A DNA stretch of 53,811 nucleotides from an uncultured Alphaproteobacteria bacterium (GTDB taxonomy: Bacteria > Pseudomonadota > Alphaproteobacteria > HIMB59 > GCA-002718135), in contig CABXIT010000006.1 of assembly GCA_902512325.1 (NCBI GenBank), positions 1 through 53,811 of the forward strand, given 5' to 3'. Positions 44,505 through 53,574 of this stretch are shown piece after piece; position 1 is the first letter of the stretch; each line of letters starts with the position of its first letter. A program made the translations under genes and the position numbers. The notes beneath the pieces were generated by a model, which had not been told where the DNA came from, did not search any database, and worked only from the letters and a program-made list of their open reading frames with translations.

Positions 44505-46351
44505 TGTTTATTAAGCTATTTTTTATAATTCTTTTTACTTTTTCTTATACTCTCAATGCCTCAGAATTAACTATAATTGAATTGCATCAGAATAAAAGCT
44601 TAGATCAGCTTGTTTTAGAAAATGAAAATAATATTGAAAATAAAAGTCTAGAAGAAAATTTAGTTAACAATGACACTGGAAATGACAGTATTGAAGTTTT
44701 AGACACTTTAGAAAATGATAATTTTCAAAACAGTCAAAACGGATCAGATGACACAATTAATCTAGAAAATGAAACTAATATTGAAAATGCTGATTCAGAA
44801 AAGGTTATTTTAATTACTGCAGAAAATATATTTGATACAGATGAAATAATAATACAATATCTTTTGGCTACAATAAATGAAATTAAATCTCAATCATTAA
44901 GTAAAGAATTTATAAAGATATTATCAAATTCAAAATCTAAAAACCAAGAAAATGATAATAATAAATTTTATTTTATTATTAAAAAATTATATGAAATTGG
45001 TGAAATTCAAAAAGCATACAGTTTAATAAAAGAAATTAATTTAGAATTAATATCTAACGATGAATACTTTGCTTTTTATAAGGTCATTGAATTAAACTAT
45101 TTATTATCAACATTTAAACTTTCAGAAGTGTGTGAGCTTAAAGATTTATTATTAGAAAAATCAATTGTTTTACCTAATTTTTTATTGGAGAAAACTGATA
45201 TATTTTGTCTTACTTTAGAAAATAAATTTGCTGAAGCAAAGCTTTTAAATTCTTTACTTAAAGACTCAGAAGAATCAATCGATATAACATTTCAAAATTT
45301 GTTTGAATTTATGATTTCAGAGGATACTCAAGATTTAAATTTTGACTCAATTAATATAATGAAATTAAAAGATTTGATTTTTTTATACAGTGCAATGTTA
45401 AGAATAAATGAGTTACCTTTAAAAGAAGATTTTATAAATATTGATCCTCTTAACTTAGCAATACCAGTAATTTTAAGTAATTCAACACCAATGAATATTA
45501 GGATAAAAGCAGCAAATAAATCTTTTTTTAATGAAGTGATCTCAGTTGAGAGTTTATCAGCACTTTATCAATCGGTGGATTTTAATTCTGAACAATTTAA
45601 TTCTCCCAAACAAACTATAGAAAATTTAAATGAAAATTACGAATTAATCATGGCTTTCTATTATCAATTAGCAAATATGCAGATTTTTCCTGTAGATAGA
45701 TTAGAAGTTATATTAGAATATTGGCAATTTTCAAAAAAAATTGGATTAGAAAAAATATCTTATTCTATTACTAAAAACATACTTGAGTCATTTACACCGT
45801 CTTCAGAAAATACCAAACATAGTATGCAAATAGCATTGGCACATATTTCAAATCAAAATTATGAAGAGGCTTCAAAATGGTTAAATATTTTTAATAGTTT
45901 AGATGAGAATAAATCACAATTGCAGTATGTAAAATTCTTGATTGACTTATATGAATCAGACGATTTGAATACAATTAAGGAATTTTTAAATAGCATAAAT
46001 AATAATTTTGACTCAACTACTAATAACAAAAGCTTAGAAACAATTGATATATTAAGTAAATTTTTAGGTTTAGAAGCTAATTTAAATAGTAATTATGAGT
46101 ATCCAATAACATCAGATGATAGGATTATGCCATCATATTTTTTAATTAAAGATATTAGAAAAAATATGACTACTCAAAAAAATACTACACTTTTTTTGCT
46201 TTCAATCGTTTCAATGCACAATAAGAATTGGAATGAATTGCATCCTGAACATCTTAATCTTATGTTAGACGCTTTCAATATTTATGATCAAGGCGCTTTA
46301 ATTAAACCAATAATTTTAGAAATTTTAAACGATTTAAATATTATTCAATGA
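44504..46351 (+). CDS. Exported protein of unknown function, helical-repeat-like
   Basis: 615 residues, not recognised. A signal peptide is likely at 1-19 (MFIKLFFIILFTFSYTLNA). Residues about 25-105 are low-complexity and acidic (many N, E, D), with ENxxNIENxxxLE-type repeats. From about 110 to the end it is helical with Leu/Tyr/Phe-rich segments in pairs (for example KLYEIGEIQKAYSLIKEINL; HISNQNYEEASKWLNIFNSL), reminiscent of degenerate TPR-like repeats. No catalytic motif is seen. It overlaps accA by 4 bases (ATGA). Proteins at this place between aroK and accA in alphaproteobacteria are usually annotated as hypothetical. Location should be periplasmic if the signal is cleaved. Confidence 0.8.
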   Translation: MFIKLFFIILFTFSYTLNASELTIIELHQNKSLDQLVLENENNIENKSLEENLVNNDTGNDSIEVLDTLENDNFQNSQNGSDDTINLENETNIENADSEKVILITAENIFDTDEIIIQYLLATINEIKSQSLSKEFIKILSNSKSKNQENDNNKFYFIIKKLYEIGEIQKAYSLIKEINLELISNDEYFAFYKVIELNYLLSTFKLSEVCELKDLLLEKSIVLPNFLLEKTDIFCLTLENKFAEAKLLNSLLKDSEESIDITFQNLFEFMISEDTQDLNFDSINIMKLKDLIFLYSAMLRINELPLKEDFINIDPLNLAIPVILSNSTPMNIRIKAANKSFFNEVISVESLSALYQSVDFNSEQFNSPKQTIENLNENYELIMAFYYQLANMQIFPVDRLEVILEYWQFSKKIGLEKISYSITKNILESFTPSSENTKHSMQIALAHISNQNYEEASKWLNIFNSLDENKSQLQYVKFLIDLYESDDLNTIKEFLNSINNNFDSTTNNKSLETIDILSKFLGLEANLNSNYEYPITSDDRIMPSYFLIKDIRKNMTTQKNTTLFLLSIVSMHNKNWNELHPEHLNLMLDAFNIYDQGALIKPIILEILNDLNIIQ

Positions 46352-47286
46352 ATAGGTATTTAGATTTTGAAAATGATATTGAAAATATTGAAGCTTTAAT
46401 AAATAAATTAGATATTAACGACAGCGATCATAAATTTAAAAAAAATAAACTAATAGATAAAAAAAAAAAATTAATAAAAAATATTTATTCTAATCTATCT
46501 GCTTGGGAAAAAGTGCAAGTAGCAAGACATGCTGATAGACCCCATTCTAAAGATTATATAAACTTAATTTTTAAAAATGTAATATATCTTCATGGCGATA
46601 AAAAATATGCAGATGACTCAGCCATATTGGGATGTTTAGGTGAAATATCTGGCCAATCTGTAATTATTATAGGTACAGAAAAAGGAGATTCAATGCAGTC
46701 TCGAATAAAACATAATTTTGGTATGGCAAAGCCTGAAGGTTATAGGAAGGCACAAAGATTGATGAGAATAGCTAATAAATTTAATTTACCCGTGGTAACT
46801 TTTGTTGATACAGCAGGAGCATTTCCAGGAAAAGACGCTGAAGAGAGAGGTCAATCTGAATCAATTGCTTCATCTATACAAACTTCATTAAAAATAGGCT
46901 CTCCAATAATTTCAATAATTATTGGTGAAGGTGGATCTGGGGGAGCAATTGCATTAGCAACAGCAGATAGGGTTTTAATGCTTGAACATTCTATATATTC
47001 AGTTATCTCTCCTGAAGGCTGTGCATCAATTCTCTGGAGAAGTGCCGATTTTACTAAACAAGCTGCGGAAAGTTTAAAGTTGACAGCACAGGATTGTTTA
47101 AAAAATAAAATTATTGACTCTATTATTGTGGAAGTTGATGGTGGCGCACATAGGTTTCCTGAGGATCAGGCTGTTATTTTAAAAAATGAAATAATAAATT
47201 CTATTAATAATCTTAAAAATTTATCTATTGAAAAAAGAAAAAAAATTAGAAATGAAAAATTTCTTAATATGACATCAGAAATTTAA
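46348..47286 (+). CDS. accA: Acetyl-CoA carboxylase carboxyltransferase subunit alpha
   Basis: Transfers carboxyl from biotin to acetyl-CoA, committed step of fatty-acid synthesis; 312 residues, full length. SAWEKVQVARHADRPHSKDY (about 50-69), FGMAKPEGYRKAQRLM, FVDTAGAFPGKDAEERGQSE (about 151-170), IGEGGSGGAIALATADRVLM and SVISPEGCASILWR (about 223-236) are all family signatures. Coupled by ATGA to the exported protein upstream; its stop shares the TTAA at 47283-47286 with secA. accD and accBC are not in the window. Confidence 0.96.
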   Translation: MNRYLDFENDIENIEALINKLDINDSDHKFKKNKLIDKKKKLIKNIYSNLSAWEKVQVARHADRPHSKDYINLIFKNVIYLHGDKKYADDSAILGCLGEISGQSVIIIGTEKGDSMQSRIKHNFGMAKPEGYRKAQRLMRIANKFNLPVVTFVDTAGAFPGKDAEERGQSESIASSIQTSLKIGSPIISIIIGEGGSGGAIALATADRVLMLEHSIYSVISPEGCASILWRSADFTKQAAESLKLTAQDCLKNKIIDSIIVEVDGGAHRFPEDQAVILKNEIINSINNLKNLSIEKRKKIRNEKFLNMTSEI

Positions 47287-49793
47287 GAACCATGACACAT
47301 CTTATATTTTTTTCCTGATCCACATGGACAAGTATCATTCCTGCCAATTTTTTTTGTTATTATTCTTTTAGTTTCTTGTTTATTATTTTCTTTTTTATTT
47401 TCACTTATTAACTCTATACCAAAAAGAGTTTTAAGAACTCTTTCATTTTGATTTGATAACATTTCATCAAAGTAATCAAATGATTCTTTTTTATATTCAT
47501 AAAAAGGATCTCTACCACCCATAGCTCTTAAATTAACACTTCCACGCAGCATATCCATTGCTGCTAAATGCTCTCTCCAATCTTTATCAATTTGAAAAAG
47601 CATTACTCTTTTTTCAGCAAATTCAAATAACTCTCTAGAATACTTGTTTCTTTTATCTATTAATTTTTGATTTACTTCATTTTTAATTCTCTTATTTATT
47701 TCTTCCTCATCTACTCCTTCTTCCTCAAACCAATTGCTAATAGGTAATAAAATATTAAACGTATTATGAATTCTTTCTGATAATATTTTAGAATTCCATT
47801 CATGAGAATATTTTTTTGGAGGAATCGCTTCAGTTATAATTTCATTAATATAATCAACTATAATATCTTCAATTATTTTTGATTGATCTTTAGTTGTTAA
47901 TATTTCTTTTCTATTTTGATATATTATTTTTCTTTGATCATTTAAAATATCATCAAATTTTAAAATTTGTTTTCTCATATCATAGTTATGAGACTCAACT
48001 TTTTGTTGGGCTCTTTCCAGAGATTTTGTGATAAGAGAATGTGTAATTGCTTCTCCTTCTTTTAAACCAAGCTTGTTAAGAACTGTCTCTAAAGTTTTGG
48101 AACCAAATATTCTCATTAAATCATCTTCTAAAGACAGAAAAAAAATACTTTCACCTATATCGCCCTGCCGCCCTGATCTCCCTCTTAGTTGGTTATCAAT
48201 TCTTCTGCTTTCATGTCTTTCGGTGCCAATTACAAGTAATCCACCAGATTCTATTGCTTGTGTTTTTAATTTCTCATTCTCATTTCCTAATTTAATATCA
48301 GTTCCTCTGCCAGCCATATTAGTTGATATTGTAACATTTCCTGGTATTCCAGATTTTTCTATTATTTCTGCTTCTTGTTCATGATGCTTAGCATTCAAAA
48401 TTGAATGATTAATATTCTCATTCTTTAAATATTTTGATATTAGCTCTGAGTTTTCAACTGATGTTGTTCCAATTAATATTGGTTGTTTTTTTAGACAACC
48501 TTCTTTAACAAGTTTAATGACTGCGTCGTATTTTTCTTTTTTTGTCATATAAATCTGGTCATTATGGTCAGTTCTATTAATTTTTAAATTTGGCGGAATA
48601 GATACTACGCCTAAATTATAAATTCCTTCAAATTCATTAGCTTCAGTAAGGGCCGTGCCAGTCATTCCACTTAATTTATCATAAGTTCGAAAAAAATTTT
48701 GATAGGTTATTGAAGCAATTGTTTGATTTTCTTTTTGGATAGTAAGATTTTCTTTAGCCTCAATAGCTTGGTGTAATCCATCCCCATACCTTCTGCCCTC
48801 CATAGGTCTGCCACTTAAGTCATCTATTATTACTACTTGTTTATCTTTAATTATATAATCTTTATCTTTAGTAAATAATTTATGAGCCCTTAAGCCTTGA
48901 ATAATATTATGATTCAAAGCCATGTTATCCAAATCCTGTAAAGTTCCACCCTGAATTAAATTATTTTCAATTAGTAGTTTTTCTGCAAATTCCATTCCAT
49001 CGTTTGTTAAAAGTACAGATTTATTCTCTTCATTTAGTTCATAATCACTTTGTTTGAAAAGTTTAATAATCTTATTTATTTTAGGAAATAAATCTATTGA
49101 TGATGATGATTCTGAAGAGATAACTAATGGTGTTCTTGCTTCATCAATTAAAATACTATCAACCTCATCTATAATTGCAAATGCTTCTTTTTTAAAACAA
49201 AGACTTTCATAGTCCCCTTTTAAATTATCTCTTAGATAATCAAATCCAATCTCATTATTTGTTGCATATATAATATCACATTGATACTCTTTTGGTCTAA
49301 TTGCATGCTCTGTTCTTGAATTTACACAACCAACAGTCAATTTAAGAAATTTATAAATTTTGCCCATCCATTCTGAATCTCTTTTAGCTAAATAATCATT
49401 CACAGTTATTATATGAACAGATTTACCTGCAATAGCATTTAAATACGCAGCTAGTGTAGCAGCCAGTGTTTTGCCTTCACCTGTTTTCATTTCTGCAATC
49501 TTGCCTTCATGAAGAACTATTCCTCCAATAAGTTGAACATCAAAATGTCTCATATTTAGTGTTCTTTTTGCAACCTCTCTTACCACTGAGAATACTTCTG
49601 GCAACATTTGATCAATATTTAATTTTTCAGATTGAATTTTATTTTTAAAATAATCAGTTTTATTTTTTAGTTCATCGTCACTTAAGTTTGAAACTTTAGA
49701 TTCAAAGTTATTAATTTTTTTAACGATATTTTCATATTTTTTGAGATTATTGGAACCTAAACTTCCAAATAATTTATTAACAATATTAAGCAT
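47283..49793 (-). CDS. secA: Preprotein translocase ATPase SecA
   Basis: Motor of the Sec export pathway, 836 residues. Walker A MKTGEGKTLA (102-111), DEAD-like IDEVDSILIDEARTPL (about 209-224), GRPMEGRRYGDGLHQA in the preprotein cross-linking region (about 332-347), helicase II motifs STNMAGRGTDIKLG and DNQLRGRSGRQGD (about 480-530), helical scaffold region, and a C-terminal zinc SEC-C motif CPCGSGKKYKMCHG (about 821-834) for SecB/ribosome contact. Divergent from argJ with only 24 bases between, so its promoter must overlap argJ or be very compact. Confidence 0.98.
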   Translation of the reverse strand: MLNIVNKLFGSLGSNNLKKYENIVKKINNFESKVSNLSDDELKNKTDYFKNKIQSEKLNIDQMLPEVFSVVREVAKRTLNMRHFDVQLIGGIVLHEGKIAEMKTGEGKTLAATLAAYLNAIAGKSVHIITVNDYLAKRDSEWMGKIYKFLKLTVGCVNSRTEHAIRPKEYQCDIIYATNNEIGFDYLRDNLKGDYESLCFKKEAFAIIDEVDSILIDEARTPLVISSESSSSIDLFPKINKIIKLFKQSDYELNEENKSVLLTNDGMEFAEKLLIENNLIQGGTLQDLDNMALNHNIIQGLRAHKLFTKDKDYIIKDKQVVIIDDLSGRPMEGRRYGDGLHQAIEAKENLTIQKENQTIASITYQNFFRTYDKLSGMTGTALTEANEFEGIYNLGVVSIPPNLKINRTDHNDQIYMTKKEKYDAVIKLVKEGCLKKQPILIGTTSVENSELISKYLKNENINHSILNAKHHEQEAEIIEKSGIPGNVTISTNMAGRGTDIKLGNENEKLKTQAIESGGLLVIGTERHESRRIDNQLRGRSGRQGDIGESIFFLSLEDDLMRIFGSKTLETVLNKLGLKEGEAITHSLITKSLERAQQKVESHNYDMRKQILKFDDILNDQRKIIYQNRKEILTTKDQSKIIEDIIVDYINEIITEAIPPKKYSHEWNSKILSERIHNTFNILLPISNWFEEEGVDEEEINKRIKNEVNQKLIDKRNKYSRELFEFAEKRVMLFQIDKDWREHLAAMDMLRGSVNLRAMGGRDPFYEYKKESFDYFDEMLSNQNERVLKTLFGIELISENKKENNKQETKRIITKKIGRNDTCPCGSGKKYKMCHGS

Positions 49794-49817
49794 ATTATGA
49801 TATGTGGCTGTTAATAC

Positions 49818-51080
49818 ATGAAATTCAAGAACGCTACAAAGGATTTAAATCGAAAAAATAATCAAAGATTATATATAAAATCTAAATCTCCTTTTGCCCC
49901 TAAGCAATACCAGGATTTATATCCAAAAGGATTTAAAATTTTTACTTTCAATTCAGGTTTTAAGAAGAAAAGGGAAGATCTTTTGATCATTATATTTGAT
50001 AAAACTATTAATGTTTCTTGTAAGTACTCTCTTACTTCAATGCCTTCAGCTCCAATTATTTGGGATAAAAAAAATAATAAAGGTAAATGTAGGGCTTTGA
50101 TTATAAATTCGGGAAATGCAAATGCATACACAGGTATTGTAGGATTAAATAATATAGAGAAATATACTAAAGAACTTGCTGATTATTTATCCTGTTCAAA
50201 AAAAGAGATTTTGGTTTCATCTACAGGAGTAATTGGTGAACAGTTAAATCCTAATTTAATTTGCAAAAAAATTAGTAAATTATCTTTATCAACTAATAAA
50301 ATGCTTATTGATGCGGCTAGATCTATTTGGACAACAGATACTTTTGTTAAAACTTCAATTCACAAAATAAAAATTAAGAATCAAAATATTAAAATTTATG
50401 GATTTGCAAAAGGTTCAGGAATGATAAGTCCAAACATGGGCACTATGCTCGCTTATATTTTTATTGATTGTGAAATAGTTTCAAAAATACTAAAAAAACT
50501 TTTATCAGATAATATAGAAGAAACTTTTAATTCTATATCTGTAGACTCTGATACATCAACAAGTGATACATTAATGCTTTTCGCTAACCCTATTAATAAA
50601 ATTAATTTAAATAATTTATATTATAAAAAAATTTCTCAAACTTTAAATAAGGTTATGAAAGAATTATCTTATAAAGTTATTTCAGATGGAGAAGGTATAA
50701 ATAAATTAATAAAAGTAAATGTAAATAATGCTAAATCAAAATCTCAAGCAAAAAATATTGCATTTTCAATTGCTAATTCTCCTCTCGTCAAAACAGCAAT
50801 TTCAGGAGAAGATGCTAATTGGGGTCGAGTAGTAATGGCTATAGGAAAAACTAAAGAAAAGATTTTACAAGATAAAATTACTATTAAATTTGGAAATATT
50901 CTTTTAGCAAAAAATGGTGAAAGGAATAGAAAAGTTAACTTATCAGCAGTAGATAATTATATGAAAAAAAAAATAATAGAAATTGATATCAATCTAAACA
51001 TAGGTCACTATTCAAGTATCATATATGGAAATGACTTAAATAATGAATATATTAAAATTAATGCAGATTACCGATCATAA
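49818..51080 (+). CDS. argJ: Glutamate N-acetyltransferase / amino-acid acetyltransferase
   Basis: Recycles acetyl from acetylornithine to glutamate in arginine synthesis; 420 residues, Ntn-hydrolase-like with self-cleavage. Cleavage and nucleophile region GSGMISPNMGTMLAY with Thr209; the residue before it is Gly where Ala is commonest. Oxyanion region SSTGVIGEQLNPN (about 134-146), RALIINSGNANAYTG (about 94-108), TSDTLMLFANP and SGEDANWGRVVMAIG (about 330-344) are typical. The N-terminus is basic and ends at the ATG 24 bases from secA. Whether it also has synthase (bifunctional) activity cannot be told. Confidence 0.93.
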   Translation: MKFKNATKDLNRKNNQRLYIKSKSPFAPKQYQDLYPKGFKIFTFNSGFKKKREDLLIIIFDKTINVSCKYSLTSMPSAPIIWDKKNNKGKCRALIINSGNANAYTGIVGLNNIEKYTKELADYLSCSKKEILVSSTGVIGEQLNPNLICKKISKLSLSTNKMLIDAARSIWTTDTFVKTSIHKIKIKNQNIKIYGFAKGSGMISPNMGTMLAYIFIDCEIVSKILKKLLSDNIEETFNSISVDSDTSTSDTLMLFANPINKINLNNLYYKKISQTLNKVMKELSYKVISDGEGINKLIKVNVNNAKSKSQAKNIAFSIANSPLVKTAISGEDANWGRVVMAIGKTKEKILQDKITIKFGNILLAKNGERNRKVNLSAVDNYMKKKIIEIDINLNIGHYSSIIYGNDLNNEYIKINADYRS

Positions 51081-51083
51081 ATA

Positions 51084-51887
51084 TTATAAAAAATCTTTTA
51101 ATTTATTTTTTGCTTCGCCCGGTTTTAAAGGTTTTTGTTGAGATTTGTGATCTTTCCAACCTGAGATAATATAAAAATTTGTTGAAATAGAAAAATTATT
51201 ATTTGAGTTTTTTTTAAAATTTTTTTCTAACTTTTTAAAATAAAGACTTTTTTCAAATATTTGTTTTTTATTTTTATGATAATAAGATAAATTCATTGAA
51301 CGTATATCATGAAGTAATTTATTAAATTTATAATATTCTAAACTAATATTTTCTAAATTTACTAGTGGTATTTTAAAATTATTTTTTTTTAATAAATTTA
51401 TTATATTTGTTAATTCTAAGATTTGATTAAATCTATTATAAGCTCCCCCATAAAGGTCTAGGTCTGTTTTTATCATGGCTAATTTTAATGAATTAAAATT
51501 TTCTTTAGAAGGTAAAGTTGAAACAAAAAACCCATTTGGAGAAAGTGCAATAATTATTTTTTTTAATATATTTTCAAAATTATCAGTTAAAAATAAAAAA
51601 AAATTACTTATAATTAAATCATATTCTTCAGTTTCACCTTTCCATTCATCTAAGTCAAAATCATTTTTTTTTAAATCATAAATTTTTAGTGAGAAATTTT
51701 TATATTTTTTTTTAATATATTCTCTAACTTTAGTCCCATGGTCTCCTAAAATTAAAATTTTCTTAAAATCAAGATTGATTATCTCAAGGGAATCAATAAT
51801 TCTCTCATTATATAAATTAAAAATAAAGTCATTTTTGGTATAGATTTCTTTACTTCTTAAGTTTTTAAGATATTTTTTATTTATCAT
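51084..51887 (-). CDS. NDUFAF5-like SAM-methyltransferase-fold protein (complex I assembly type)
   Basis: 267 residues. The fold matches the alphaproteobacterial homologues of mitochondrial NDUFAF5, which hydroxylates an Arg of a complex I subunit. Landmark phrases: DLDLYGGAYNRFNQILELTN (about 137-156), YYKFNKLLHDIRSMN (about 191-205) and the C-terminal SGWKDHKSQQKPLKPG (about 243-258), the last highly characteristic. The SAM-binding motif I reads ILILGDHGTKV instead of the usual LDLGxGxG type, so the pocket is altered. BioC-like malonyl-CoA methyltransferase is the main alternative. Three bases from the argJ stop, 24 bases from the divergent unknown gene. Confidence 0.75.
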   Translation of the reverse strand: MINKKYLKNLRSKEIYTKNDFIFNLYNERIIDSLEIINLDFKKILILGDHGTKVREYIKKKYKNFSLKIYDLKKNDFDLDEWKGETEEYDLIISNFFLFLTDNFENILKKIIIALSPNGFFVSTLPSKENFNSLKLAMIKTDLDLYGGAYNRFNQILELTNIINLLKKNNFKIPLVNLENISLEYYKFNKLLHDIRSMNLSYYHKNKKQIFEKSLYFKKLEKNFKKNSNNNFSISTNFYIISGWKDHKSQQKPLKPGEAKNKLKDFL

Positions 51888-51911
51888 TAAGAAAATATAT
51901 ATAAACTAAAA

Positions 51912-52385
51912 ATGCAAACACTTACAAAAAATATACTCGATATTGCAATTGCTGAAGTTAATTTGATCAATGAAAAGGTAAGGGGATTAAATTTTTTAGA
52001 AATACTAAAAATTAATTTAATTGAAAAAATATTACCTATCATTAATGGTGCAAAACTCCCTTTAGAAAAATTTAATAATATAGAAAAGGAAATAAATGAA
52101 GATAGGAGAAGTCTAATAATTTCAATTAATTATTTCTCTAATTCTTCTATTATTAGAAAAAAAATAATTAATAATGATACTTTGTTTTTGTGCTTTAATG
52201 AATCTTCTAGCTTTGATATTTATCAAGATGAAAAAAAATTTATAAATTTAATACTATATAAAAATACTGGCTTATCATTATCTAAGAATACAGCGATTAA
52301 TTCAAAATTAAATAAAAACCTCTTAATGATAGAAATTCAGAATAAAGATGATGCGCAAATATTGAAAAAATTAAAAAAGTTATAA
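51912..52385 (+). CDS. Hypothetical protein, 157 residues
   Basis: Not recognised. Begins MQTLTKNILDIAIAEVNLIN, mostly helical to about residue 75, then a beta-rich second half (DTLFLCFNESSSFDIYQDEK and a FINLILYKNTGLSLSKNTAI stretch) that could form a small beta-barrel such as a cupin, but no metal motif is visible. It precedes DUF1178 by 10 bases and is likely co-transcribed with it. In related genomes this slot beside DUF1178-ubiG-lysC can hold glutaredoxin or nitrilase genes; neither is present here. Confidence 0.7.
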   Translation: MQTLTKNILDIAIAEVNLINEKVRGLNFLEILKINLIEKILPIINGAKLPLEKFNNIEKEINEDRRSLIISINYFSNSSIIRKKIINNDTLFLCFNESSSFDIYQDEKKFINLILYKNTGLSLSKNTAINSKLNKNLLMIEIQNKDDAQILKKLKKL

Positions 52386-52395
52386 TATTATATTT

Positions 52396-52812
52396 ATGAT
52401 TGTTTTTAATTTAATTTGTTCTGAATGTGACTACCCTTTTGAAGGTTGGTTTGATAATACATTAGTTTTTAAAAGTCAAAAGAGACATAAATTAATTAAC
52501 TGCCCTAATTGTGAGAGTACACATATTTCTAAAGCACTTGTAGCTCCAAATGTAGGGAAAAAGAGCAATGCAAAAATTATAAAAAATAAAAAAACTATAG
52601 CAAGTAATATAAAAAAAATAAAAAAAATAGTTGAAGAAAACTTTGATTATGTAGGTGATAATTTTACTGAAGAAGCAAAAAAAATTAAATATGGGGAAAC
52701 AAAAGACAGGCCAATTTATGGTGAAGCAACAGTGGAACAAACAAAAGAGCTAATTGATGAAGATATAAATATTACACCACTTCCTTTCCAATCTAAAAAA
52801 AAAAACAATTAA
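52396..52812 (+). CDS. DUF1178 family zinc-ribbon protein
   Basis: 138 residues. MIVFNLICSECDYPFEGWFD (C8, C11) and INCPNCESTHISKALVAPNV (C36, C39) form a zinc ribbon typical of DUF1178; the C-terminal tail KYGETKDRPIYGEATVEQTK also matches the family. Function is unknown. It is consistently found beside ubiG and lysC in alphaproteobacteria. Its stop shares the TTAA at 52809-52812 with ubiG. Confidence 0.93.
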   Translation: MIVFNLICSECDYPFEGWFDNTLVFKSQKRHKLINCPNCESTHISKALVAPNVGKKSNAKIIKNKKTIASNIKKIKKIVEENFDYVGDNFTEEAKKIKYGETKDRPIYGEATVEQTKELIDEDINITPLPFQSKKKNN

Positions 52813-53510
52813 TTTAATACACAGCTACAAAAATAATTTACATTAGTATTTTTATTTAGAATCCATTTTCTTTTAAAAGGATCAAACCTTAATCCTTTAA
52901 AGTTTATATTATGAAAATTATTCTTAATTAAAAAAAATTCCAACTCCTTAGGTCTTATAAATTTATAATAATTGTGAGTATTATATGGAATCCATTTAAG
53001 AAAATTCTCAGCTAAATCAATAGTAAGAAATTTTGAAATTAAATTTTTATTTATTGTTGAAATAATTAGAACACCATTTGTATTTAAGTTTGATTGAATT
53101 TTTAATATGAAAGATTTCCAATCAAAAAGATGTTCTAAAACCTCAAAAATAATAATTACATCAAATTTAGAGCTTATCTCTTCTTTTTCAAAATCTTGTG
53201 TTTTATAATTTATTTTTAAATTACTTTTGTGTGAATGAATTTTTGCAGCTTCAATATTTTCTTTAACAAAATCTATTCCAGTTACATTCGCTCCTAGTTT
53301 AGAAAGCCCTTCTGACACCAAACCACCACCACATCCTAAATCTAATATTTTAATGTTATTAAGCTGTTTTTTGCTTAGAACATCTTGAATATAGTTAATT
53401 CTTATAGGCTGAATATCATGTAAAGTTTTAAATTTACCGTTTTTTAACCACCATTCGTTCGTAAGTTCGGAAAAATGATTAAATTCGCTTTTTTTTAATT
53501 TAAAAACCAT
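52809..53510 (-). CDS. ubiG: Ubiquinone biosynthesis O-methyltransferase
   Basis: SAM-dependent enzyme carrying out both O-methylations of ubiquinone; 233 residues. N-terminus FNHFSELTNEWWLKNGKFKT matches UbiG, motif I KILDLGCGGGLVSEGLSKLG (about 54-73), then VTGIDFVKENIEAAKIH, FDVIIIFEVLEHLFDW (about 113-128) and the late TINKNLISKFL segment with the membrane-interacting region. Divergent from lysC across 64 bases. With COQ9 and the ABC1-kinase gene it indicates aerobic ubiquinone synthesis. Confidence 0.95.
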   Translation of the reverse strand: MVFKLKKSEFNHFSELTNEWWLKNGKFKTLHDIQPIRINYIQDVLSKKQLNNIKILDLGCGGGLVSEGLSKLGANVTGIDFVKENIEAAKIHSHKSNLKINYKTQDFEKEEISSKFDVIIIFEVLEHLFDWKSFILKIQSNLNTNGVLIISTINKNLISKFLTIDLAENFLKWIPYNTHNYYKFIRPKELEFFLIKNNFHNINFKGLRFDPFKRKWILNKNTNVNYFCSCVLN

Positions 53511-53574
53511 GTTATATCTTGTTTTTTACACTAATAATAATAATACCCAAGAAGATTTAAATTTTTAAATACCA

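Noticed and set aside
48028..48384. 118-codon frame antisense to secA
   Set aside because: Serine/proline-rich shadow of a conserved secA region; no known family.
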